NCBI GenBank assembly: GCA_937873255.1
Contig: CALMVM010000434.1
Span: forward strand, 1,013 to 6,917
Reading direction: 5' to 3'
DNA: 5,905 nucleotides
Source of the DNA: an uncultured Verrucomicrobiota bacterium
Lineage (GTDB): Bacteria > Verrucomicrobiota > Verrucomicrobiia > Chthoniobacterales > SZAS-18
Shown piece by piece: positions 1-5,521 of the stretch. Within the stretch, counting starts at the first letter, position 1. Every line of letters starts with the position of its first letter. The notes beneath the pieces are model-generated. The model made no database searches. It saw only the letters and a list, made by a program, of their open reading frames with translations, and was not told the DNA's origin. The position numbers were made by a program, and so were the translations under genes.

Positions 1-612
1 GGACTTGACCAAAGCGAGTCCGATTCCCAAGCCGGAAGGTTTGACCCCGCACGGTTTCGACCCTTGCCGGAACAGATCGAAAACACGCGGCAGCAGTTCC
101 GGCGAGATGCCGATTCCGTTGTCGCGCACCTCGATCACAGCGAGGCCGTTCACCAACCTCATGCAGACGTTGATTTGTCCGCCATGCTCGGTGTACTTGG
201 CAGCGTTCGCCAACAGGTTGACGACCACCTGCTGCATCCGCAAAGGATCGGCGAAGACGCACGCGGGATCTGGTGGCAGCGACAGCGTCAACCGGTGGCT
301 GCGACCCGTCACCAGAGATTTGACGGTTTCTGCGGCGTTCATGATCATCTCGCTGAGATCGAACCATTCCTTGGAAAGTGCCGGTGCACCGTGTGAGCCT
401 CGGTTGAGTTCCATCACCTGCTCGATGATGCACGCCAGGTAGCGGCTCTGGCGTTCGACGATGCTCCACAACTCGCGGTTGGATTGGCCGTCGCTCGCGC
501 TCTCACCGGCCGCTTGTGCGGCAAGTAGGATCGAAGCAAGCGGTTCACGCATTTCGTGCGCGAAAATGGCGATGGACGAACTCGCTGACTGCGCGGCACC
601 GTTGATCTGCAT
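1..612 (-). CDS. Sensor-less histidine kinase (HisKA + HATPase_c), 3' end cut by window
   Basis: This is the first 204 codons of a two-component histidine kinase; the rest lies beyond position 1. The HisKA H-box reads I-F-A-H-E-M-R-E-P-L, with His19 as the expected autophosphorylation site. The ATP-binding domain shows the N-box NLLANAAKYT (Asn132, Asn136), the G1 box DNGIGI (164-169), the F-box VFDLF (177-181) and the G2 box GLGIGL (194-199), so all visible catalytic motifs are intact. The ATG at 612-610 is chosen because no other ATG, GTG or TTG was seen in the frame before the stop near 894. No clear Shine-Dalgarno site precedes it. The protein starts almost directly at the H-box, with no membrane segment or PAS/GAF sensor, so it is probably cytoplasmic and relies on a partner or on a domain beyond the window (for example a receiver). 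The partner regulator is not visible. The family call is firm; the start is less so. Confidence 0.93.
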   Translation of the reverse strand, partial: MQINGAAQSASSSIAIFAHEMREPLASILLAAQAAGESASDGQSNRELWSIVERQSRYLACIIEQVMELNRGSHGAPALSKEWFDLSEMIMNAAETVKSLVTGRSHRLTLSLPPDPACVFADPLRMQQVVVNLLANAAKYTEHGGQINVCMRLVNGLAVIEVRDNGIGISPELLPRVFDLFRQGSKPCGVKPSGLGIGLALVKS

Positions 613-649
613 GGTTGATAGAATGGGCTGGAGCCGGTTTATTTCGCCT

Positions 650-913
650 TCAGAAGTTGCGCGCGGCGGCGGACAACGCCGAACCCGAGTTCGCGGAAGC
701 GGTCCCCCGGAGCTTCGTCCACCAACGTCCGAACCAGGCGCGAACCGCTTGCTGGTGGGCGCGCCGCTTTGCCTGCCGATGTGCGAGGCCAGCCAACTTG
801 AACCGCCGTTTTTGTAGCAACGCCGCCAGCATCCCGCTTTGTGACAGGGTGGGATACTCTGCCGTGTCCGGGTGGAGCATCTTGTATTCGGTCAAGCCAA
901 TAGTGTAGGGCAT
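650..913 (-). CDS. Small basic hypothetical protein (doubtful)
   Basis: An 87-codon ORF runs from an ATG at 913-911 to a TGA, ending 37 bases before the histidine kinase start. I do not recognise the product. Its middle is strongly basic and could be helical, rich in Arg, Lys, Gln and Ala (for example QAKRRAHQQAVRAWFGR), and it has no signal peptide or membrane segment. For: high GC at third codon positions in its first half and its place just ahead of the kinase. Against: no visible ribosome binding site, and a second minus-strand frame (open from 1097 to 639) is also uninterrupted here and ends in an equally protein-like stretch (DRFRELGFGVV...). The region may instead be the remains of a frameshifted gene. 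Low confidence. Confidence 0.3.
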   Translation of the reverse strand: MPYTIGLTEYKMLHPDTAEYPTLSQSGMLAALLQKRRFKLAGLAHRQAKRRAHQQAVRAWFGRWWTKLRGTASANSGSALSAAARNF

Positions 914-961
914 CGTAAAACGTGGGGTTGATTTCTGGAGTCGAGGTAGAAAGAAGCGGGG

Positions 962-986
962 ATCGTCCGGCAGAACCCAGGACGAT
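962..986 (-). terminator. Possible terminator hairpin after the small exported protein gene
   Basis: On the minus strand, ATCGTCC and GGACGAT form a 7-bp stem, extended by two G-C pairs past a single bulged base and closing a 6-base loop. It starts 37 bases after the stop codon at 1024. The following sequence is pyrimidine-rich (CCCCGCTTCTTTCT) but has no true U-run, so a canonical Rho-independent terminator is only plausible. A 10-bp perfect palindrome, GCCGCGCGGC (1011-1020), lies between the stop codon and this hairpin. Confidence 0.35.
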
Positions 987-1023
987 TGCTTCCCGGGTCC
1001 AACGCATCAGGCCGCGCGGCTCT

Positions 1024-1284
1024 TTAGCCTGGGTTGACGGTGTGGGTTTCGTAGTAGGAGCGGAAGTCGTTGCCACCGTCGCGACCGAGCATTTCAATCA
1101 TCTCCTGCCGGCCTTCCTTGGTGTTCATCAACTCGCGGATCATCAGAATGCGCGTGGTCTTGTTCTGGCACAGCGTGCGGACCCGGGTCGCTTGCCGGTC
1201 AGGGCACTTCGGGGCCGCGTTGGCGCTGGCGGTGGCGGCGAGAGTTACGCAAGCGCCGAGAGCGAGGTGCAGTTTGTTTTTCAT
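1024..1284 (-). CDS. Small exported hypothetical protein with signal peptide
   Basis: An 86-residue protein whose N-terminus is a classic Sec signal peptide: Lys2 and Lys4, a hydrophobic stretch (about 5-19), and A-x-A sites around residues 19-23 (ASANA followed by AP), suggesting cleavage near residue 23. The mature part of about 63 residues has two cysteines (27 and 39), which could form a disulfide outside the cytoplasm, then a charged, probably helical segment (RELMNTKEGRQEMIEMLGRD). L-G-A-C at 9-12 resembles a lipobox, but the hydrophobic stretch before it is too short for a normal lipoprotein signal. A weak GAG lies about 5 bases before the ATG at 1284-1282. I do not recognise the family. 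Separated from the kinase gene upstream by 387 bases, it probably has its own transcript or a processed one. Confidence 0.72.
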   Translation of the reverse strand: MKNKLHLALGACVTLAATASANAAPKCPDRQATRVRTLCQNKTTRILMIRELMNTKEGRQEMIEMLGRDGGNDFRSYYETHTVNPG

Positions 1285-1291
1285 GGGATCT

Positions 1292-1327
1292 CAGTCGGAT
1301 GTTAGTTGTTGTTTTCGAGCAGTCGGA
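1292..1327. repeat. 8-bp direct repeat CAGTCGGA upstream of the exported protein gene
   Basis: CAGTCGGA occurs at 1292-1299 and again at 1320-1327, 28 bases apart start to start (on the minus strand TCCGACTG twice). The nearer copy is 7 bases before the start codon, so in the mRNA it would overlap the ribosome landing zone. It could be an operator for a dimeric regulator or chance; the spacing is not an exact multiple of 10.5 bp. Confidence 0.3.
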
Positions 1328-1361
1328 GTGTGTTCCCCAAGCCGTCGTTGACGTGGACACC

Positions 1362-1398
1362 AAGAACTCGGAAATCACTTTTTGACTCCCGAGAACTT
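1362..1398 (-). terminator. Strong stem-loop, possible terminator or structured RNA
   Basis: In a minus-strand transcript, CUCGGGAGUCA pairs over 11 uninterrupted positions (two of them G-U) with UGAUUUCCGAG around an AAAAG loop (1367-1393). Three further pairs (AAG/CUU) lie outside a 2x2 U-U internal loop. On the plus strand the two G-U pairs become A-C mismatches, so the structure is better formed in minus-strand RNA, the direction of transcription here. It lies 274 bases past the kinase stop and 78 bases before the exported protein start. The bases after it are UUCUUGG, a poor U-tract, so it may be a terminator, a processing site or part of a 5' leader. Confidence 0.4.
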
Positions 1399-1400
1399 CT

Positions 1401-1423
1401 CTCACCGGAACAGCCGGCGTGAG
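1401..1423 (-). other. Second stem-loop beside the 1362-1398 hairpin
   Basis: On the minus strand CTCAC pairs with GTGAG and CGG with CCG, with a 2-base GC bulge on the 5' side and a CTGTT loop. Only two bases separate it from the hairpin at 1362-1398, so the two would sit in tandem in one RNA. Confidence 0.3.
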
Positions 1424-1622
1424 GCTGGCCCTGACACGACCGGCTCATTTCTTTCTCAAGCGTCCGCCGATCCGAATTTCATCAGCAGCCCATTTTTCTC
1501 GTGCCATTCAGCATCTGGAACAGGCACAATTTCCCATCCGCCTTCAGATTGGGTTTGGCGCGACATCAGACTTTAAAGCGCGAAGCGCCCAGCCTGTCAG
1601 CCACACCTTCTTCCTTTTGCTT

Positions 1623-1662
1623 CAGCGGGAGCGTGACAGGCGACACCGTCGCTTTCCCGCTG
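1623..1662 (-). other. Imperfect inverted repeat just after the kinase stop codon
   Basis: CAGCGGGA (1623-1630) and TCCCGCTG (1655-1662) are perfect 8-bp inverted arms beginning 9 bases past the TGA at 1674-1672. Inner GC and GAC/GTC pairs could lengthen the stem. In the direction of transcription it is followed by A-rich sequence (AAGCAAAAGGAAGAAGG), not a U-tract, so it more likely protects the 3' end or acts as a weak or Rho-associated stop than as a canonical terminator. Confidence 0.3.
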
Positions 1663-1671
1663 CGCTCTCCA

Positions 1672-4629
1672 TCAAGGGTTCGGATTTGCGGGCGCGAGGC
1701 GTTGGACCAAGGCGGCGAACCGAGGTTCGGACCGCAGGACATCCCAGAGCGGATTGAGCTTCAGGTCACCGTAAGTCGGCTGGCAGGGAATGTTTGCTCC
1801 CGCCGGACCGGCCACCAGCTTTTCCAGTTCCGTCAAAGCCAGGTCCTTCTGATTCGTCCACGCATACACGACCGCGAGACAGCAACGGTCGGAAGGCCCC
1901 ACCTCGTCGTCGGTGTCCGCTGGCGTCATCGTACAGGCGAGTTGTGCCTCTCGCACCGCTTCCTCCTTGCGTCCCAACCCGGCGTCGATCATTGCCAGCA
2001 ACAGGAGGTTCCGCTCATCGCGGGGAGCGGCGGCGACTTTTTTCTCCACTTCCCCGCGCGCCGTGCCGAAAGCGGCCCGCGCCGCCACGTCGTCACCGCG
2101 CAGCCGGGCGGCGAGCGCCTCGAACCAGGCGGCCGGATACTCGAAGTTGGCAATCAGATACGAAGGTTTCTTGGAGGCGAGCAGTACGAACCTGAGTTTC
2201 GTCTCGTCGCGGCCGAAAAGCGCCAGGAGCAACTCGAACTGGTCCCGAAACCTGTGATCCGGATCATCCGCGTCCGTCCACTCCGCGGTCGCCGCGCGTA
2301 CCGGCTTCAGGTCTGCGTGACTCTCCAGCTTGAGGAGCGCGCGCATGATGGTAAACGTCGGCACCGCGTCGTGCGGCACCAGGAGCGCCAAAGCAGCGAA
2401 TTCCTGGTCTGCCTGGTCGTAGCGACGCAGGTAGTTGCACATGAACGCCAGATCGAGATGGGCGCGAATGCTGCGCGGGTTCAGCGTGGCTGACTTCTCC
2501 AAGGGACGGATCACGTCGTCGTAGCGCCCCTGCTTGAAGGCGATGCGTCCGCTGAGATTCCCCAGTGTTGCGCTGTTCGGCAGTGTGCGTCGGGCGAGGT
2601 CCAACTCAATGCGTGCCTGCTCGAGGTCGTGGGTGGCAAGGAAATAATGGGAGGCGGCACGCAGGTGGGTGTCGCCGTTGTCGGGTTGCAAATTCCTAGC
2701 GCGCGCCAACGCGGATTCCGCCAGTGAACGGTGGTCCACGGCAAGTTCCTCCGCGCTTGCTTCCTGATAGTTGACGACAATGTCGTCATGCAACGTCACC
2801 AGCGCGCCGTAGGCCAGCGCGAAGCCGGGATCGCGCGCCACCGCTGATTCCAGAAGCGCAATGCGCTGTCGACTGGATTCTCGCAATTCCGTTTGAGTCC
2901 GGAAGATAGTAGGAAGTGCGAGCGCTTGGAGGTAGAGATCATATGCGATGGGATCATGCGTCGGACGCTGGTCGATGACGGACAACTCGTCCGGGGAAGG
3001 AGGGGTGTGCAAACGGCCTGCGATGACCCGAGTGATCTCCCCCAGCATGGCAAACTCTTCCGACAATGGCCGCTCGTACTGCGCGGTCCATTTTCGGGCG
3101 GGACCGCCGGTCTCCGTGAGCCGCAGTTCGATCCGCACCCGTTCACCGTCGCGCCGCACACTGCCTTCGAGCAGGTGGTCGACGCCGAGGGCCCGGCCGA
3201 TGGCGGCCAGGTCGCGGGGCTTGCCGGTTGCGTACGACTTCACACTCTCAGGGCTGATGACCTTGAGTCGGGAAATCCGGGCCAGGTCGGCGGTGATCGC
3301 ATCCTGGATGCCAGCGGTGAAAAATGCGTCGCCGGGCTTCGGGCTGAGATTCTCCAGAGGAAGCACCGCGATGGAGCTTCCTGCCGGCACGGACGAAGGC
3401 CGGTGGAGAAACCAGCCCGTTGCCAGGGCCGCGAGCGTGCAGACAACGAGCAGGACAACTCCGACCGTCCACCCCCGCCGCCGGGCGCGGCGCGAGGCAT
3501 CCGAAATTCCTTCGACCGGAAAGTGCTCCTGGCAGTCGCGCAACGCTTCGAGCAGTTCGCGCGCGGATTGCGGCCGCTTGCCGGGATCGACCGCCATCAT
3601 GGACTTGAGCAAGGCCACGATCCGCGTCGGCACACGCGCCGCAGTGAGTTGCGCCAGCGGGATGGGATGCTCGACCTGGCGAGAGTGGATTTCCTCCAAG
3701 GTGGCGCCTGTGAAAGGCGTTCGTCCGCAGAGCAGATACCAAAGCGTTACCCCAAGCGAATAGATGTCTGCCCGATGATCGATTCGCCGGGTTTTCGCCC
3801 GGGGGAACTGTTCCGGGCTGGCAAAAGCCGGCGTGCCCACAAAGCCGCCGTGCGTGTGGTCGGTGCCCAGGGCGGACTCGGCGCTGACCGCCTTGGCCAA
3901 TCCCCAGTCGATGACCTTGACCACCGTGGAAGCATTGCCGCCGGTCTTTTCGCCTTGTGGCGTGGTGAGCATGATGTTCGAAGGCTTCAAGTCGCGGTGC
4001 ACGACCCCGCACGCCTCCGCCGCCGCCAATGCCCGGGCGACTTGCACGCCGATTTCCACCGCCAGCGCGGGCGGGAGCGGTCCCACGCTGCGGACCCGTG
4101 CGTCGAGAGTCTCCCCCTCAACGAGTTCCATCACGTAGTAGCACTCACCGTCCTGCTCACCGTAGTGCGAGACGCTGGCGACATTGGGATGATGCAGCTT
4201 GGCCGCCGCGCGCGCCTCCCGAAGAAAGCGCGCCCGGGCGCTCGGATGTTCCGCCACCTTCTGGTTGATGACTTTCAGTGCCACGGCGGAGTGCAGCACG
4301 CTATCCGTGGCCCGGTAGGTCGTGGCCATGGCACCCGCGCCGAGTTCGACGGGATGCCCATCGGCTCCCGCGTCGATGTCGAAATGCCCGTAACGGCGGG
4401 TGCTTTCTCCAGACGGTTCCCCGCCGGGAGAGTCAGTGGATGGTGCCCCGTCGTCCGCGGGGAACGCGAAGGCCATCAGACACCGCAGGCATTCACCCTC
4501 CGGTCCTCGACGGACCAACGGCTGGTGGCAGCCAGCACAAATCTCCACTGCGCCTGAATTTGCAGACGACCCATCAGCCAAGCGGCGGTTCCACGATGGC
4601 GTGTTCTCGGAGCCGTCGACGTTTGCCAT
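1672..4629 (-). CDS. Membrane Ser/Thr protein kinase with zinc ribbon, TolB/FlgO-like domain and TPRs
   Basis: A 985-residue Hanks-type kinase. Residues 31-50 form a zinc ribbon (Cys31, 34, 47, 50). The kinase domain (about 80-370) has the ATP-binding Lys119, helix-C Glu138, catalytic loop HRDLKPSN (211-218, Asp213), metal-binding Asp241, ASPEQ (270-274), Asp288 and Arg352, so it should be active. Oddities: the DFG motif is DWG, and the glycine loop is GAGAMATTY. An Arg-rich stretch (380-385) precedes one membrane helix (about 387-408), giving an inside N-terminus. Beyond it, SIAVLPLENLS (419-429) opens a TolB/FlgO-like domain to about 540, as in many TPR signalling proteins. Then come TPR-like repeats (about 560-755 and 835-940) and a family-typical end (PLWDVLRSEPRFAALVQRL). 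The outer half is likely the sensing or binding part. The ATG lies 33 bases after the sigma gene stop, suggesting one operon and a role in controlling that sigma factor. Domain calls are firm, TPR borders approximate, the regulated partner inferred. Confidence 0.95.
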   Translation of the reverse strand: MANVDGSENTPSWNRRLADGSSANSGAVEICAGCHQPLVRRGPEGECLRCLMAFAFPADDGAPSTDSPGGEPSGESTRRYGHFDIDAGADGHPVELGAGAMATTYRATDSVLHSAVALKVINQKVAEHPSARARFLREARAAAKLHHPNVASVSHYGEQDGECYYVMELVEGETLDARVRSVGPLPPALAVEIGVQVARALAAAEACGVVHRDLKPSNIMLTTPQGEKTGGNASTVVKVIDWGLAKAVSAESALGTDHTHGGFVGTPAFASPEQFPRAKTRRIDHRADIYSLGVTLWYLLCGRTPFTGATLEEIHSRQVEHPIPLAQLTAARVPTRIVALLKSMMAVDPGKRPQSARELLEALRDCQEHFPVEGISDASRRARRRGWTVGVVLLVVCTLAALATGWFLHRPSSVPAGSSIAVLPLENLSPKPGDAFFTAGIQDAITADLARISRLKVISPESVKSYATGKPRDLAAIGRALGVDHLLEGSVRRDGERVRIELRLTETGGPARKWTAQYERPLSEEFAMLGEITRVIAGRLHTPPSPDELSVIDQRPTHDPIAYDLYLQALALPTIFRTQTELRESSRQRIALLESAVARDPGFALAYGALVTLHDDIVVNYQEASAEELAVDHRSLAESALARARNLQPDNGDTHLRAASHYFLATHDLEQARIELDLARRTLPNSATLGNLSGRIAFKQGRYDDVIRPLEKSATLNPRSIRAHLDLAFMCNYLRRYDQADQEFAALALLVPHDAVPTFTIMRALLKLESHADLKPVRAATAEWTDADDPDHRFRDQFELLLALFGRDETKLRFVLLASKKPSYLIANFEYPAAWFEALAARLRGDDVAARAAFGTARGEVEKKVAAAPRDERNLLLLAMIDAGLGRKEEAVREAQLACTMTPADTDDEVGPSDRCCLAVVYAWTNQKDLALTELEKLVAGPAGANIPCQPTYGDLKLNPLWDVLRSEPRFAALVQRLAPANPNP

Positions 4630-4662
4630 AGGAGAGCGGTGGAAATTTCCAGCAACGATGAT

Positions 4663-5421
4663 TCAGGAAGTCAGTAGACGATGCAGATAGCGCATCTCCT
4701 CGTCGATCTCCGCCGGGTTGGACACGGTGCGCGCCACCTCCAGGCGCAACTCTTCGCGGTAGCGCTGCCGTAATCGCTGGAGCCAGGTGCGCAACGTGGA
4801 GATCGGTACGCCCAAACGCGCGGCGACCTCTTCTTGACTGGGCGGCATGGTTGTCCCACCGACCACAAAGGGCTTGAGTTCCTCGAACACTCCTTTCTTG
4901 CCTTCAGCGACGAATGCTTTTTCCAGATGCTCCCAGGCTTGGCTCATCAGGGTGACCGCCCAGTTCTGATCGAAAATATTGCCCTCGCTGCCGTGCGAAG
5001 ACGCGCTCATCAGTGCCTCGGCCTCGACGAGGTGTTCGTCCATGGAAACGATCTGCACGCCGCCGCCGCGCTTGAGGCGGTGGGCATGGTCATATTCGTT
5101 GGCCAGGAAGTGCTGCAAGCTGCCGAGTAGGAAGGTCCGCAGGCGGCCCTTCTCGCGGCTGGCGCGGCTCAAGGTGTCGTGTTCGAGCAGGTGCACAAAG
5201 AAGCCTTGGGTCAGGTCCTGCGCGTCGCTAGGGGAACGTCCCTGTCGGCGCAAGAACGCGTAGAGTGGTGGCCAGTATGCCTGACAGAAATCCGTGAGCG
5301 CGCGTTGGGCGTCTTCAAGAGACTGGCTTTGGGCAGCACACAGTACCACGCTCCAATGCGTGGTGTGAAAAGGTGCGCCTCCGTCCTGCAACGTGCCCGG
5401 TATTGTTTTCACATCGTGCAA
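4663..5421 (-). CDS. ECF-type RNA polymerase sigma factor, kinase-linked
   Basis: A 252-residue sigma-70 family protein. The HTTHWSVVL motif (19-27) marks the branch common in Planctomycetes and Verrucomicrobiota. Region 2 spans about 43-120 (AYWPPLYAFLRRQG, DAQDLTQGFFVHLL, then GRLRTFLLGSLQHFLANEYD for core binding and -10 recognition). Region 4 spans about 160-228, with a helix-turn-helix (EEVAARLGVPISTLRTWLQR) for the -35 element. The linker between them (about 120-160) and the tail (SNPAEIDEEMRYLHRLL) are longer than in minimal ECF factors. The start is taken as TTG (5421-5419), the first usable start after an in-frame TGA; GTG (5412) or TTG (5391) would shorten only the divergent N-terminus. 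No Shine-Dalgarno site is visible. No anti-sigma gene lies beside it; a Ser/Thr kinase follows after 33 bases. Related sigma factors are activated by phosphorylation by such partner kinases, so the same is inferred here. Confidence 0.92.
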   Translation of the reverse strand: MHDVKTIPGTLQDGGAPFHTTHWSVVLCAAQSQSLEDAQRALTDFCQAYWPPLYAFLRRQGRSPSDAQDLTQGFFVHLLEHDTLSRASREKGRLRTFLLGSLQHFLANEYDHAHRLKRGGGVQIVSMDEHLVEAEALMSASSHGSEGNIFDQNWAVTLMSQAWEHLEKAFVAEGKKGVFEELKPFVVGGTTMPPSQEEVAARLGVPISTLRTWLQRLRQRYREELRLEVARTVSNPAEIDEEMRYLHRLLTS

Positions 5422-5459
5422 ATTAGCGAAAAAGAAGACGCGTAGAATGGAAGTTGACT

Positions 5460-5494
5460 GCCAGTGAGACCAGAGAGCCGGTGCGTGGACTGGC
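5460..5494. promoter_or_regulatory. Inverted repeat in the spacer before the sigma gene
   Basis: GCCAGT (5460-5465) and ACTGGC (5489-5494) are 6-bp inverted arms 23 bases apart, within the 100-base spacer between the reductase and sigma genes. This spacer is the most likely place for the promoter of the sigma-kinase unit. I could not pick a convincing -35/-10 pair or an ECF-type promoter. The repeat is short and could be chance. Confidence 0.2.
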
Positions 5495-5521
5495 TGTGGT
5501 GATTCCGAGGATCTTTGTTGA

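Larger units (their letters stand above)
1285..1671. other. Gene-free interval with several stem-loops
   Basis: These 387 bases lie between the end of the Ser/Thr kinase gene and the start of the small exported protein gene, both on the minus strand. The short ORFs here show no recognisable domain and switch frames, so I see no gene. The interval holds stem-loops at 1623-1662, 1401-1423 and 1362-1398, a minimal GCGC-GAA-GCGC hairpin at 1578-1588, and a direct repeat near the start of the downstream gene. It probably contains the 3' end of the sigma-kinase transcript and the promoter of the small gene; no convincing -35/-10 pair could be picked. Confidence 0.6.

Noticed and set aside
5..442. 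Plus-strand ORF of 145 codons at the window start
   Set aside because: Antisense to the histidine kinase, whose H, N, G1, F and G2 boxes are all clear on the minus strand.
1011..1020. 10-bp palindrome GCCGCGCGGC
   Set aside because: Built only of G and C with no loop; common by chance at this base composition.
639..1097. Minus-strand ORF of 152 codons overlapping the exported protein gene
   Set aside because: Its first part is out of frame inside the exported protein gene and is low-complexity. Only its last third looks protein-like, so it is discussed as a possible remnant rather than called as a gene.
1249..1251. Lipobox-like L-G-A-C in the small exported protein
   Set aside because: The hydrophobic stretch before Cys12 is only a few residues, too short for a lipoprotein signal; a standard signal peptidase I site near residue 23 fits better.
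1578..1588. GCGC-GAA-GCGC mini-hairpin followed on the minus strand by TTTAAAG
   Set aside because: A 4-bp stem with a 3-base loop is too small to call a terminator in GC-rich DNA.
1501..2493. Plus-strand ORF of 330 codons opposite the kinase C-terminal region
   Set aside because: Mostly antisense to the TPR-coding part, rich in Arg, no recognisable motif, and no ribosome binding site; treated as a shadow.
2893..4557. Plus-strand ORF of 554 codons opposite the kinase gene
   Set aside because: It lies wholly antisense to the kinase coding region, shows no domain, and long open antisense frames are expected in GC-rich genes with strong codon bias.
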